DNA of 64,000 bases from Syngnathus acus (Eukaryota; Chordata; Actinopteri; Syngnathiformes; Syngnathidae): assembly GCF_901709675.1 (NCBI RefSeq), contig NC_051097.1:1745039-1809038 (forward strand). The letters are read 5' to 3'. Positions 33,579 to 44,799 of this stretch are shown here, one piece after another. The position numbers and the translations under genes were made by a program. Position 1 is the first letter of the stretch; each line of letters starts with the position of its first letter. The notes below the pieces were generated by a model. That model did not search any database and had not been told where the DNA came from. It worked only from the letters and a program-made list of their open reading frames with translations.

Positions 33579-33868
33579 CAGTGGCGTAGCCAAGCCGGGG
33601 CGAGCCGGGGCGGCGCCCCGGTTAGGACTCCCTGCGCCCCGGTTGAAAAAAAATCGAGCTTTTTCGATTCTTCATTTTCATGCCGTTTTTTTCTTTCGGT
33701 CTTGCGCGAATGTGCTTGCGCTATTCTATGTGCGCGATGTTATCCATTCACCGTTTGCCTCCCGGACCCGGATGTTGTTTTAGCGATCAGCGAACGGCGT
33801 GGGTGATGTTCGATTTTTTTTCCTGTGGGCGCGCGCCCCTACTGGAAAAATTCCTGGCTACGCCACTG
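33579..33868. mobile_element. hAT-type MITE (CAGTGGCGTAGCC ends)
   Basis: 290 bp with inverted ends CAGTGGCGTAGCCAAG and CTGGCTACGCCACTG. Flanked by the perfect duplication ATGTCACC at 33571-33578 and 33869-33876. Confidence 0.92.
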
Positions 33869-33876
33869 ATGTCACC

Positions 33877-34242
33877 TAATCTAAACCAAACAGAGCATGA
33901 ACCATTTACTGCATCAGTTTGAAAAATTTAGTATGACTATGTTAATTATTCAAATATTTTTAAACACTACTGTACAAATGGAAAATGGGTGGAATTTCTG
34001 AGTGGTGAGGGCCAATATAAAAACTGAGAAAAGCCTAGTCTACACGACACACTAAAATAAAACCACCAATAGGTATTGATGGTTTTATTTCACATTCATT
34101 GGTGTGGTATAGAAAGGTAACATTATAAATGCCGTCTTTTCCAATATGCGTCAGTGATTCGTGAGTCGGTGATGGTCAGCGTACAATGCTGTAAGCTTTT
34201 AGTCATAATAAATTCATGTTGCTTGTGTTCTTGTTCTTAATT

Positions 34243-34245
<3 letters not shown>
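33877..34245. other. non-coding intron
   Basis: No gene or repeat recognised. Confidence 0.45.
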
Positions 34246-34308
<63 letters not shown>

Positions 34309-34345
34309 TGCGTGTGTGCGTGCGCATGCGCATGCGCTTATGCGT
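34246..34345. repeat. (GT)n/(GCGCAT)n microsatellite
   Basis: A GT run to about 34303, followed by GC-interrupted units. Confidence 0.95.
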
Positions 34346-35690
34346 GTGTATTTTGTGCTTTTCATTGTGTAATTTCATTTTTAATTTATTTCATTTAATT
34401 TCATTTCCCGTAAAGTGTTATTTTAAATGAATATTTTAATCTTATTATTTTCTATCCTGCCCTTTTTAGAGCACACATACATATAATGTTGGGCTTACTG
34501 TTGGTGAAGGTACTTTTTTTTATCACTATTCCCCAGGGAGTTGTGGGCATTAACCATATTGCTTCTGGGGGCCATATTCAGATCTTGTTCAATGAAGCTC
34601 ACAGGTAATTAACTTCACACATTTATAATTATGATGGAAACCAGAGCACACAGAGAACCCTTGTAGGCATGGGGAGTCCCAATGAACCCTAAGGTGAGTG
34701 GACTGAAGAGGGATCCAAGCTGGAATTAAACCAATGAACGTGTTGCTGGTAGGGAGCAGTGCTCACTTCCGCTCTCCCGCCTACAAACTTGGAAATCCAG
34801 AATTACACACCTCCACAGTTATTAGCAGCACCTATATAACTAGCTAATTAAAAAAAAAAGTATTTGTATTATCATGTAGCGTGTAATGCTATATCACTCA
34901 TCTATCCAACCATAAGCATTATAATAAAAGTATGTTTCACAGTATTCCGTTACAATTTACCAATTTTTCAAATTTACAATTATTTCTAACTGGTTGGCTG
35001 AGACAAATCCTCCCTCTTTTAGGAATGCAGTGTTCATTTGAACAACAACTCTTGTAACCACTACTCTTTTTTTTTTTTTTTTGCTTTATTAAAGTGCCAC
35101 GGTTGTGACAAAAAAATCTGAGAAGTCGTGAGGAATAAAATGTCAAATGTCAATGTTGTATCATCATCATCATAATGTTTTGAGAAACATTAATGAGCAT
35201 TTGAACAGACATACACTAAAAAGACTCTTTCCTAGCCCACTTGCTGGGTAGCGTGGATATCGAGTAGAACGGGTTACTTTTATCTAAGGTTGGGTTAAAT
35301 ATTGTTTTAACACAGAGGTTTAAGGTGGTCCACCCATAAAAAATGTGCGGGCTGCATCTAGAAGTGCATTTGGTGTTAAAAACAGTGGCAAACACCTGAA
35401 AGGGGGGAAGTTGCAGCTTCTTAGAAAATTGAATTTAACCACCACTGTTAAATTGATGATCTCGCAATCAATTTCTTAGCAGCTTTAACTTATCAAGATC
35501 ATATTGATACCCATATTATATGGGTAGTTTTTACATCTTGATCAAATTGGGATTAAATAACTCAGCATTGCCTCACTCCCTTTTGGACCCAGTACTTGGT
35601 TTGCCATTTCAGCCAATTTGTCTTACTTTTGTCCCAGCAATTTTCAAAGTGAAACTTTTTTTGTGGTACAGTTGGAGCGATAATTTTGCA
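34346..35690. other. non-coding intron
   Basis: No exon of either host gene or clear element seen. Confidence 0.45.
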
Positions 35691-35699
35691 TCTGATAAA

Positions 35700-36409
35700 G
35701 TTATTGTCAGCGTCATCGGACTCGCGGCCGCCATCGGGCCCCATCCCAGCGTCACCGGAGGCGGCATTGCCGGGCCTCGTGCCAACAATGCCGGACCCGC
35801 GATCATCAGAGACCCTGCTCCCACTGCTGGAACACGCATCTGACTCCTGCTGCTGCGTGCAGCTCTGGCTTCCTGTATGCCGCTGTGTGTGCGGCTGTGA
35901 CTCTTGCCGCTGCACGCGGTTCTGACTCTCCGTTTGCCGCAGAGTGCGGTTCTGTTTCCCCAAGTTTCCGCCGAGTGCGGTTCTGTCCCAGAGTTTCCGC
36001 CGTGTGCGGTTCTGTCCCCGATTAGCCGCCGATTGCGGTTCTGTTTCCCCGAGTTGCCGCCGATTGCAGTTCTGTTTCCCCGGGTTGCCGCCGATTGCGG
36101 TTCTGTCCCCGAGTTTCCGCTGATTGCGGTTCTGTCCCCAAATAGCCGCCGATTGCGGTTCTGTTTCCCCGAGTTGCCGCCGATTGCGGTTCTGTTTCCC
36201 CAAGTTGCCGCCGATTGCGGTTCCGTTTCCCCGAGTTGCCGCTGAGAGCGGTTGTTTCCCCAATCGCCGCCGAGCGCGGTTCAGTCTTTATCACAGACCA
36301 GTGGGGTCGTCTGGACTGGTGCGCTTCCCCCCGCCCCCCCGCGTGCCCCGTGGGGGGTTGGTTTTTTGGGACGTCGGGAGCCGTCCCTTGTGGGGGGGGG
36401 GGGGGGTTC
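35700..36409 (+). mobile_element. probable internal 3' part of an LTR element with minisatellite
   Basis: GC-rich sequence ending in a G-run (about 36392-36406) that sits exactly where a polypurine tract should precede a 3' LTR. It holds the minisatellite at 35925-36285. No gag or pol motifs remain. Confidence 0.45.
35925..36285. repeat. about 28-31-bp GC-rich minisatellite
   Basis: About twelve units of the type 'ccgattgcggttctgtttcc' plus 'ccgagttgccg'. Long and short forms ('tttccccgag' and 'ccccgag') alternate. It gives an open minus-strand frame of repeated NRRQLGETEPQSAA-type residues, which I take as a by-product. Confidence 0.9.
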
Positions 36410-36745
36410 TGTCAGGACTCGTCCCGGGTTGCTCTATTATGTAGGTTGTCATGGTTTCTGTTCGCGTCGCCCCTCCCCTCCTGTGTTACCTCACAATCAT
36501 TGTAATCTCAGTCACCTGCCTCTTGTTACCCGTCTTGTATTTAAGTCCTGTCTGTGTGTCACTCCCTGTCGGATCATTGTCAATGTCACTCTGTCTTTTT
36601 GTTTCACGTCTCTGTTCAGTTTCTGTTGTTGGTTTTGTTAGTGAGTCATGTCAGTTTACCGAGTCTGTTAGTTTGTGTTTGTCAATAAACCCTGGTCCAA
36701 GCTGCACTTGGTCGCCCTGCTCCATTTCCATTCCGATCCGTGACA
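36410..36745 (+). mobile_element. LTR (Gypsy-like), 336 bp
   Basis: Starts TGTCAGGACTCGTCC and ends ATCCGTGACA, a TG...CA element. It has an AATAAA signal at about 36684 and is preceded by a G-rich tract like a polypurine tract. The matching 5' LTR is not in the window. No clear 5-bp target duplication, as expected if the left part was deleted. Confidence 0.6.
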
Positions 36746-37541
36746 GTTATCACTATTAGACTAGAAAGTAATATACTGGAGTCCAACTTGGACACTTGAG
36801 CTGTCATCCCTCACCACTAGCTTTACATTGATCATCCAAAGAACATTGCAATAAATCTTACGTATATGTGACTACCATGGAATCATTATGTTGCAGACAG
36901 CATTAGCGAGTTGTGTTTTCCCCCTTGCGGTAAAGGGATGCCGGTCGGGGACATCAATTAGCCTCCAGCCAGCTCTGACCTTGAAAAGAAGCACTGGCAG
37001 TGAACAGGAAGTCTTCCTGTGCCCACAGCCTGGTGTTTCAGTTTGTCATGCATTATTGATTTTCATTTTTTCTTAGGACTGTAATATTGTATGCTTCCTC
37101 CAAGTGCAGATGTGCAAATTAGCGCCAGCTAAATCCATTCTTGTGTGCCAAAATCTAAGTGTAGAACTTGAAACAATGATAATTACATTCAGCCACTGTT
37201 GTATGTTGAAGTCAGTTTGACTAGCACATACCTAGAGGGGGAGCAATATTTCAGAGGCTTAGTCATGCACCTCCACGGTGCTCTCAGCAAGTCACAACGT
37301 GCCCGCTCTAAGGCAAAGGCCTGACAGCCTATACTTCCTTCCTGCAGTAGTCGATAGAACCGATAATTGCTTTGGAACAAAACACCTTTTTTGTTTCTGT
37401 TGATAAAAATCACAGTTCAAGATGCAGATGAAGTGCTCCTTGCCTATCCCAAATTCCTATCATGATGTCTCGCAGGCATTTATGGAACAAAGAAAGGAAA
37501 AGATAACCCATTCCCAGTTCTTTTGAGAAGTATGTACTTAC
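36746..37541. other. non-coding intron
   Basis: Sequence downstream of the first neuregulin coding exon. No repeat family recognised. Confidence 0.45.
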
Positions 37542-38247
37542 AGAGAGTTGGGATGAATATGTCGTTCACTTCTTTTGTTGTAAAAGGGAGAGGTGTCTGC
37601 TTTGGGATGGTGGGAAATTCAGCAGTTGATTTAACTGTGACTGACGGTTCAGGTTGGGTTCCTCGTGGAGGCACGTATGAACCTCGTGTAGACTTGTCCT
37701 CCAGTAAAACGTCAGGATGTGCCGAGGTTATGGCGGCGGTGGTGGTCAGGGAGACAGTTGACGGAGACGAATAAGCAATTGACATAGTTAGTCCCAGTGT
37801 GGGGTCCACTGATATGATAATAGGGTCCTGCCCTATGCGTTTAGGATCTAAATGAGTGGGGGGTTCATACTCAAAGATCTTATCGGCGAAGACCCATTTG
37901 AGTCCAGCTGTGCACAAAGCTAAACTAAGCAGGCAGGCCAGGATGGGCAGAATGCAGATTTTCTCAGAGTGCAGGCAATTGTTAATCTGTTCCATCTCTA
38001 TGCACACACAGCAGGTGGCTGACAAAGCCATAACTCCTGAAGCTCCCGGATGCTCCCCACCATCATCATCATCACCGCCTCCCTCTGCAGTTACCTCTGC
38101 AACCTCCTCCCCGTTCTCTCCAGCTGCCTCTGTCTCCTCTGGTTTCTCCTCTGGGACTTGTCCAGTATCAACGGTGGAGCCAGAGGGGGAGGCTAATCCA
38201 GAAGGGGGGACTGGCTCTGCAGAGAAATCCTCCACTCCTTCAGTCAT
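37542..38247 (-). CDS. nrg1: neuregulin type III first coding exon (cysteine-rich domain)
   Basis: Start codon at 38247 (AAGATGA context), 235 codons plus one base. The first 70 residues are acidic and low-complexity (GGGDDDDGGEH). Residues about 75-125 form the type III signature: CCVCIEMEQINNCLHSEKIC, hydrophobic ILPILACLLSLALC, then AGLKWVFADKIFEYEPPTHL and GQDPIIIS. Human type III NRG1 reads EKICIVPILACLVSLCLCIA and LKWVFVDKIFEY. This segment is a second membrane anchor, so both ends of the pro-protein face the cytoplasm and signalling is contact-dependent. A Ser/Thr/Pro-rich stalk follows. The donor GTAAGT starts at 37541 and its phase fits the EGF exon. Confidence 0.96.
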
Positions 38248-38583
38248 CTTAACTGCTGGATGCAGGTCTCGGAACACGATTAACTAAGACAGCGTCAGCC
38301 GCCAGTCACTTTAAGTATGTTATCCATCACTAGGTGAGCCAGGATTGCAGAGGAAAGTGGGGAAACGTTCTTGATTTTGACCTTGTTAACAGTCTGGGGT
38401 TTATGTGGACGGCCTTCCATGCACAACGGAAAGGAGTTCCATGCGCTCAAAGAAATGTACTCATGTGTCTACAAGTGGAATATTCAGATATGCTGCAGGA
38501 TAAAAACAGAAAAGATTTCATTAATTCCATGGAGGTTCTGCATAGTCTGAGAGGATGATGGGAATAGTGAAGACTCACTCACC
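38248..38583 (-). promoter_or_regulatory. nrg1: putative 5' UTR with small intron
   Basis: Upstream of the start codon is an acceptor-like CTGTCTTAG (exon would begin at 38283). A strong donor-like CAG|GTGAGTGAG lies at 38583/38582. Joining them removes a 299-nt intron. The open stretch upstream of 38583 meets a stop codon soon after the junction, so this would be leader and not protein. Prediction only. Confidence 0.4.
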
Positions 38584-38589
38584 TGAGTA

Positions 38590-40588
38590 CTTGGACGGAG
38601 GAGATGGCGTTGTCGTGATGGGACGTCTGCAGCTGCGGTAGTTGAAGTGCATAGGATAGGACGGCCAGGCACTGCAGTGGCAGGCGGAACATGCTGCCTT
38701 GTCTGTCTGTGAAGCTTCAGGCAGCAGAATGGCTGAATCATGAGGGAGCGGCAGGTGTCCTTCCTCTCCAGAGCAACCACAGAAACAGATGAGTAAGGGA
38801 AAAAAGAGAGAATGATAGAGAGGAGGTGGGAGGGCAGGAGGGAGTGAGGGAGGCTGGCTGCAGCAGCAGCGGCAGCAGCACACTAGGGCAAAGAAGATGG
38901 GTTACTCCCCTTTTTCTTCTTTCACCCCTCCTCTCTCACTAAAGTGGTGAGCGGGGCAGGCCTCCTCCTCTCTCTCCTTCACTTCCTGTCTTGCCACTGC
39001 GTCCGTGCGCTCTTGTGCAGGCTGCTCCCAATCCCAGCACAAAGCATCAAGCTAAGCAAGTTCCTTAATCCAATTAAGAGCCCATGTCAGCGAATCACAG
39101 GCAAGCCAACTGCTCCAGCCACCTCCTCCAACAGCAGCCCCCATTGATTATGCCGAAACCAAAGGGTGTGTTTTGTATCCAGGGGAAAGAGCCAAGCAAG
39201 CAGACATATGATCCATCCCAGGAGGATAGAGCCAGTGTGCTCCTGTCCTCTCAAGTAACCGAGTAATAACACAGACAATAATGGTAATGAATAAGATGGT
39301 GCTTTGATCATCGACGGTGCATTAATTCTGTTATATATATACTATTTTAAGAAGTGATTCCTTAACATCTGGATTGAAACAGACATTTGTCCTACAGGGA
39401 CAAATAACAGGACGTAAACGTCAAGAGCCCCTTCAAGCATTATAAAGGTTTACCAGACCACCATTAAAACTATTAAGTATATAACCCAAAGACATCAGGT
39501 AAGTGGCTTCCAAAGCAATCCAAGGACTTCTGGGGCTCGAGGGCCCAAACAAGATGAAGAAAGGTCAGGTAACCTCCACACGGAAAGCTGACCCTGTGGT
39601 GACCCTTTCCAATCCTCAGACAGAATTAATACCAGTAATGGTATCTGTGGGAGAGGACTTCCTGTCAGGCCCTTGAATTAGAAACCCGCATATTGATTAT
39701 ACTCAGCATTTTCGTTCACTTTTTTTTTGTTTAGAAGAGGCCATTTGTCACAAAGGCAAATAAAAAATGCTGGGGAGGTTTTCCTATTTTTATAATGAAT
39801 CAATAGATTGTTAAATTGTTTAAGATTTGATATTGACACAAGGACAACAGTAAACACAACCCTTTTTGAAAAGTTTTGACTAAAGGCCCACCATAAATGT
39901 AAAACAAAAATAAAAGTAACAAGCCCAAAACATGATGCTCCCACGACCATGATCATACTGAGTAATTGCAATATTTCTGAACCAAACATTCATTCAAAAT
40001 AAAATGTTTTTAATGTTGGCTTCATCCAACTAACACATTTAACCTCTTGCTTGATCATGCTGCATGGTGACTGTCAGTCTTTTATGCTAGCTAGGAGTTA
40101 TTCTGTGCAAAATGGTTAGCGTTACGTTTCACGTTTTTGTATATATTTGAGAAATATACAGTACTTGATTTCATCTCATTTGATTTTTTTTTTTTAAATG
40201 AAAAGACCACACTTCTTTTTACCTGAGATTTATTTCCACTCAGGTTCCCTTTGTATCTTCTTATCGAGCACCGAATACAGAATATCAGAATTATCTGAAG
40301 ATGGGTTATAAAATGGCAAATTTGGTTAAAAATTACAACATGCCATTTACAATGCATACAGTTGGTATAATCACCAAGAGCATTCAGTCAACAAAATGAT
40401 GACAAAATGCAACTGTAAAGCCATACATATTGATTCCAAGGAAAGATAACATTAAATGTATAATTATGCATCCCTTATAGCCTATAGTCCCTTTGACCCG
40501 CAGTCAAATACATCCCTACGACTCGTCTGAGCAGGAGTAATCAAACATCTAAAGTTACCATCAAAGAACCTTTTATCACATCACAATC
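38590..40588. other. intergenic, neuregulin upstream region
   Basis: Lies between the neuregulin start and the 3' end of slc38a9. It includes a CAG-rich stretch (38850-38885) and ordinary AT-rich sequence. It should hold the type III promoter. No TATA box or other site is convincing by eye, and no immunoglobulin-type or other neuregulin exon was seen. Confidence 0.5.
40229..40234 (-). terminator. slc38a9: candidate polyadenylation signal of slc38a9
   Basis: AATAAA on the minus strand, about 520 nt after the slc38a9 stop codon. The position is plausible; no transcript evidence. Confidence 0.3.
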
Positions 40589-40682
40589 CCACTCGCTGGG
40601 CGACAGAAGATAACAATGTCATTACATTCCTGGTGGATGTTGTACATGTGTGACAATGACAATAAAGATCTATTCTATTCTA
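40589..40682 (+). mobile_element. LINE 3' tail fragment
   Basis: 'gtgtgacaatgacaataaag' followed by repeated 'tctat' units is a typical fish LINE 3' end. It lies within the probable 3' UTR of slc38a9, in the opposite orientation. Confidence 0.5.
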
Positions 40683-40752
40683 TATGTCTTTTTTTGGTAA
40701 TCATTTTAAAGGTCCATCACATAATCAAAACCCTGCCAGGGAAGGTGTGAAT

Positions 40753-40918
40753 TTACATGAAGAACTGAGCCACCAGGTTGGTCATACCCAACAAGATAAG
40801 AAAACTGTGAAAGACAGCTGACGGCCAGCGGAGGGAGCCCTGTCGTCTCAAGGAGATCATGTGAATCAAGGAGGGGAATACAAACACTAAGGCCAAGCCG
40901 CACGTTGCTCCGGAAAAC
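40753..40918 (-). CDS. slc38a9: SLC38A9 last exon (TM10, TM11, stop)
   Basis: Reads (R)[20 protein letters not shown], then [19 protein letters not shown] and [15 protein letters not shown]-stop. Human ends GVANLIVQFFM. It carries the last two membrane helices. Acceptor TTGCAG ends at 40919; stop TAA at 40755-40753. The 166 nt start by completing CG|G. Confidence 0.97.
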
Positions 40919-41025
40919 CTGCAACAAGACATTGCAATAAATAAACAATAGGTCCTTGAGAACTTTGCTGCAAAAAAGTTTAGACAACTTAAAAGATGAA
41001 ATGCATAAAAACAGACAAAATATAC

Positions 41026-41115
41026 CGAATGATGGATCCAATATTGGGATAAAACTTTGCCATCAGGACACCAGCTCCAACAATCAAAATGTTCAGGATG
41101 AGGACATGGAAGAAA
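41026..41115 (-). CDS. slc38a9: SLC38A9 exon (TM9)
   Basis: 90 nt encoding (S)[20 protein letters not shown] then [10 protein letters not shown]. Human has [20 protein letters not shown]. One membrane helix. Acceptor CTTTAG ends at 41116; donor GTATAT starts at 41025. Phases 2 in, 2 out. Confidence 0.97.
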
Positions 41116-41119
41116 CTAA

Positions 41120-42049
41120 AGAGATAGAAAGAAATATATGAATACAGAAGTCCTTTATTATAAACCCAACTATGAAGCATTGAATGATTCGATGAATTGT
41201 GCCTCACTCACACCGGATGCAGAATGGATGCGGCGCGGTCATCCACCGAACGCCGAAAGGACTAGACAGTATTGGACTCAACAAGTTAACTCACACTGGC
41301 TACAGTGCGCCGCTGCCGTTCGCTCGCCATCCGGACTCTTTCTATTTTTTCCGGATGTTCCAAGCGTATTATCATGAAGCTGAAGAGATTACACGACTCA
41401 GACAGGAAATTGGGGGTCGGCGTACAAGGTGGATCCGGTATATTTATATATATATATAAGAAAAAAGTTCTGCTATTTACAAAAACATCACATATCTACA
41501 ACCTACAGACCATCCATTTCAGCTAACTACATAGCTTGGCATGTGTTGGACATTTAAAAGGCAAAAAACGAGCTCGAAATGAATGAAACATGAGAAAATA
41601 ACACTATATAAACACAAAACGTGCTTCACCATGGTAGAAGAGCCATAGTCCTGGAAATAATGTCCCAAAAGCGTATCAATGTAAACGATTGTTTACAATA
41701 GCTCTCTTTTACTCTCTTCTTATTGCGTGAGTGCGACTCGTCAATGTTTGTGTCACTTTGTGATCGGGGCTTTAACAAAGAGACCATCGCAGGACTCCAT
41801 GTTAAATTCGTCAGTAAAGGCTCTATGTTTTGATATCTATGCAATTTTATTTTAAAGGTATTATTTAATAAGTACACAAAAAGTAAGTAATTATCAATAT
41901 TGTCAACAGTATGATTTTTCTTTAAATTGCAGCATTTGTGATTTAAAAATTGCATTATTCTACTTCAATGCCATGTCTATCTGAATTCTATTATTTGTTC
42001 AGCCTGAATTATTTTGCATTGCAAGTGTATGCATAATGAACTGCTTTAC
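41120..42049. other. slc38a9 intron
   Basis: No exon. Contains a GC-richer segment near 41200-41400, a short TA run near 41440-41458, and the dispersed repeat shared with 15.9 kb. Confidence 0.5.
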
Positions 42050-42198
42050 CTGGGATAATGATTGCCAAATATCTGGCTCATCATCTGGACTCGCACCAAG
42101 TATCCCAGCAAAGGATAGACTGTGATCATTTGGAACAACAGGAAGGACCGAGCAACAAACACCATCACATCACCACTGGAGAAATTGTCTAAGAAGTT
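42050..42198 (-). CDS. slc38a9: SLC38A9 exon (TM8)
   Basis: 149 nt encoding [20 protein letters not shown] then [20 protein letters not shown] and SQIFGNHYP. Human has [20 protein letters not shown]. Acceptor TCCTCAG ends at 42199; donor GTAAAG starts at 42049. Confidence 0.97.
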
Positions 42199-42364
42199 CT
42201 GAGGAGAGAGGTACAGCAATAGGTATGTTTTGAGTTTCAAAAAAATTTGATGCCAAATGATGTACTAGTTTGTCTTAAAACACGACATGAGAAAATGTGA
42301 ATTTGTTTCACAAAAGCACAACCTCTCTGCAATCAAGTATGTACAGAACATTTTTCAGTCTTAC

Positions 42365-42478
42365 TGGTTCAATGCAGTCTTTGCTGAGAGGGGGTGATGG
42401 AAAAGCTGCAAAGATCAACACGCCCACATAGATGTAGGTCAGCCCAACAAGGAGATAAGCCACAGACAGGTCCCGTAC
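42365..42478 (-). CDS. slc38a9: SLC38A9 exon (TM7)
   Basis: 114 nt, 38 whole codons: [20 protein letters not shown] then [18 protein letters not shown]. The [12 protein letters not shown] block is identical to human. Acceptor TTTCAG ends at 42479; donor GTAAGA starts at 42364. Confidence 0.97.
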
Positions 42479-42711
42479 CTGAAAGCAGCAAAACTCAGTC
42501 ACATTGTGCTTCTAAGTCAAGCAGAGAGTATTCGAGGAAAACAAAGGTTGGAGTAACTGAATGGCGCAACTGCGGATTCTTTCTCGTGTCAAGGGTGGAA
42601 TTTAGAACCCCAGTGAGCAATGATTCACTCAGAACTAGTATGAGCTTCCAGAGATCAAGGTATGTTTACATCCCATGAAGCGCAGTATAAACGAGAATAA
42701 CAAAGGCTCAC

Positions 42712-42818
42712 ATTGTTCTCTTGATGCTTGTTGTTCTTCATCAATGTGATGATACAGTTGTGAATGAAGAAAGCCAGCGTAAGGACACCCGTCAGTTGAG
42801 GGAAGAGCAGCCGCAATT
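42712..42818 (-). CDS. slc38a9: SLC38A9 exon (TM6)
   Basis: 107 nt encoding (E)[20 protein letters not shown] then [15 protein letters not shown]. The [20 protein letters not shown] stretch is identical to human. Acceptor CTCCAG ends at 42819; donor GTGAGC starts at 42711. Confidence 0.98.
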
Positions 42819-43166
42819 CTGGAGGAACAAAAATCATACAGATACCATGCATCTCCCCTTACTTGCAGCACTTGTTTAAATCAGTCAAAACCAGACATGG
42901 TTTCTTATAAGCGGGGAGCATGAGATTGAGGTTATAGGCAGAACTCAATACAGCAGAAATTCTACAATGACCCCAAACATATAAACATATATATAAATAA
43001 ACATTATTCACTTTGACTGAACTAAATATTCATCAATATTGACTACATACCACTTGCTGTGTGGTTAACATCGCCTGTTAAATATTACAGAATTGTTGCT
43101 TCAGGAGGATGATCATTTAAATACTAAATAACAAAAAAAAAGGCAGCTAAAACACCGTAGACTCTA

Positions 43167-43213
43167 TGTTACATCACCCACCCTCTATGGCATAGAGGGT
43201 GGGTGATGCAACA
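43167..43213. repeat. near-perfect 23-bp palindrome
   Basis: Arms around CACCCACCCTCTATG and CATAGAGGGTGGGTG pair over 23 bp with one mismatch and a single central base, inside a slc38a9 intron. Confidence 0.9.
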
Positions 43214-43567
43214 GGACAACAACCCCAAAAGAGGAAGCACCTACTTGAGATTGTTGCTGCCAACACACTATATTTCATGTGATAGACCAACACAAAGTGA
43301 CACGTGAAAACGTATCCAATGTATATAGAAAGTCTACATTTACCTGTGTTTTTTCAAATGTTTCTGTGACACAAAAAGTCTGAGGGGGAAAAAACGGTTT
43401 CAAAAGTGCCAAGAGATTACCCACCATATTTTAACTTTGCACTTTACAATCTGGAGTTGAATAGTCTGAACAGAGCACTTACAGAAAGTAATAAGATGGG
43501 ATGAAAAGAAAACGAGATTCATAAGAGGGGAAAAATGCACAACGAAGAAGGTACGTATTAGGATTAC

Positions 43568-43675
43568 CTGGAACATAGATGCTAGTACTGTCAAACCAGT
43601 GGAACTCAAGGTGAAAACCAAGACGGGCAGCTTTGATTGTGACCAGAACAATTAGGTAGATCACTGATATGGTGC
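43568..43675 (-). CDS. slc38a9: SLC38A9 exon (TM5)
   Basis: 108 nt encoding (G)[20 protein letters not shown] then [15 protein letters not shown]. Human has [20 protein letters not shown]. Acceptor TGTCTAG ends at 43676; donor GTAATC starts at 43567. Confidence 0.97.
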
Positions 43676-44566
43676 CTAGACAATGAATGACAGAGCTTCA
43701 GTGATTGTACTCAATGCATCACAATCTAAAATGATAAAGGGGACAACAAACCTGAAATTTTCTTTATAATAATATGTTGTATGCCCCCCCTCCCACTGCA
43801 TTCTTAATATTGCTTTTGTGAAATTTAAGTTAAGTAGCTAAATTCCCCCATTTTTATCGACCCATTTTGCCACTCACTGTCAACTAAAAATGAGATCACA
43901 GTTGCCAGGTCTCACATCACAACCAATCAAGGCTCAGCTTCAGGAATCTGGTGAGCGGTGACCTTAGATTTGGCAACTGTGATTTCATTTTCAATCAACA
44001 GCTGAAAAATGGCAAGGGGTTGTTGAGCTTTTACTTGTCCTCCTCTCCTGGGGGTTAAGATCAGGGGATGTTGAGAATAATTGTCAATTGTGGGCTTGTA
44101 AATACCTTTGAGATGTTTTTGTGATCAATGGCTATATAAATAAATTGGATTTGACTGCCCCCCCCTACACCCGAGATGGACAAAAACAGGTGGAATTTGC
44201 CTATTTAATCCATGTTCCACGAACAAAACATTAATCAGAACACTGTGTTTCGGACAAATTGGCCTGCACAGAACATATTACAATGTAGATTTTGGGGTTG
44301 TCTTTCCCTTAAACAATTTTTTTAATCTTATATTCATGCAGTAACAACAGTAAAACACTCTGGTTTATAATTCATTGTAATTATATATTTCTCAACATTG
44401 ACAAAATCGGAAAATAAGATGTTTGAATAAGATGGGGGCTGAAGGCGAAAACAAGTGAAATTACACCTTGATACGATTTTATCTAACACATACAATAGCT
44501 AAATGGAACATGTCTAAAGTAGTTTTAAGACACAGTCAGCTTGGAAACATACACATTCAGACTTAC
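43676..44566. other. slc38a9 intron with imperfect inverted repeat
   Basis: No exon. About 43885-43996 holds an imperfect inverted repeat (TGAGATCACAGTTGCCAGGT against 'tttggcaactgtgatttca'), probably an old MITE. Confidence 0.5.
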
Positions 44567-44776
44567 CCAAGAAGGTGAATCTTGCAAAGAAGGAGGCTGA
44601 TCGGAAGCAAAGTAATGGCAGCAGTAGAACAATGAGGAAGAATGGCACAGTATTGGCTTTGCTCCACCAGTGTTCAAAGGAATTGACATCAGATGTATCA
44701 TTTCCACTGGTACTGATGTAATGTGTGCTGAAATTGTGGTTCCCTCCAGAGTCGGTGTTTGGGTATGGACAAATTA
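44567..44776 (-). CDS. slc38a9: SLC38A9 exon (lumenal loop and TM4)
   Basis: 210 nt. The first half is lumenal loop (VICPYPNTDSGGNHNFSTHY) with glycosylation-type sites NFS and NDT. The second half reads EHWWSKANTVPFFLIVLLLP then LLCFRSASFFARFTFLG. Human has [20 protein letters not shown]. Acceptor TCCACCAG ends at 44777; donor GTAAGT starts at 44566. A transposon end lies 23 bp upstream of this exon. Confidence 0.97.
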
Positions 44777-44799
44777 CTGGTGGAGAAATAAACAAAGTA

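Noticed and set aside
35562-36263. 233-codon minus-strand frame rich in NRRQLGETEPQSAA-type repeats
   Set aside because: It is the translation of a GC-rich minisatellite whose unit lacks stop codons. No start context, splice sites or known domain.
38248-38277. Earlier start giving ten extra residues (FRDLHPAVK) on the neuregulin first exon
   Set aside because: The codon at 38277-38275 is GTG, not ATG. The ATG at 38247 has a good context.
38575-38883. 102-codon minus-strand frame upstream of the neuregulin start (MCCCRCCC...)
   Set aside because: It ends at a good donor, but after the predicted junction the frame meets a stop before the neuregulin start, so it is more likely leader than protein.
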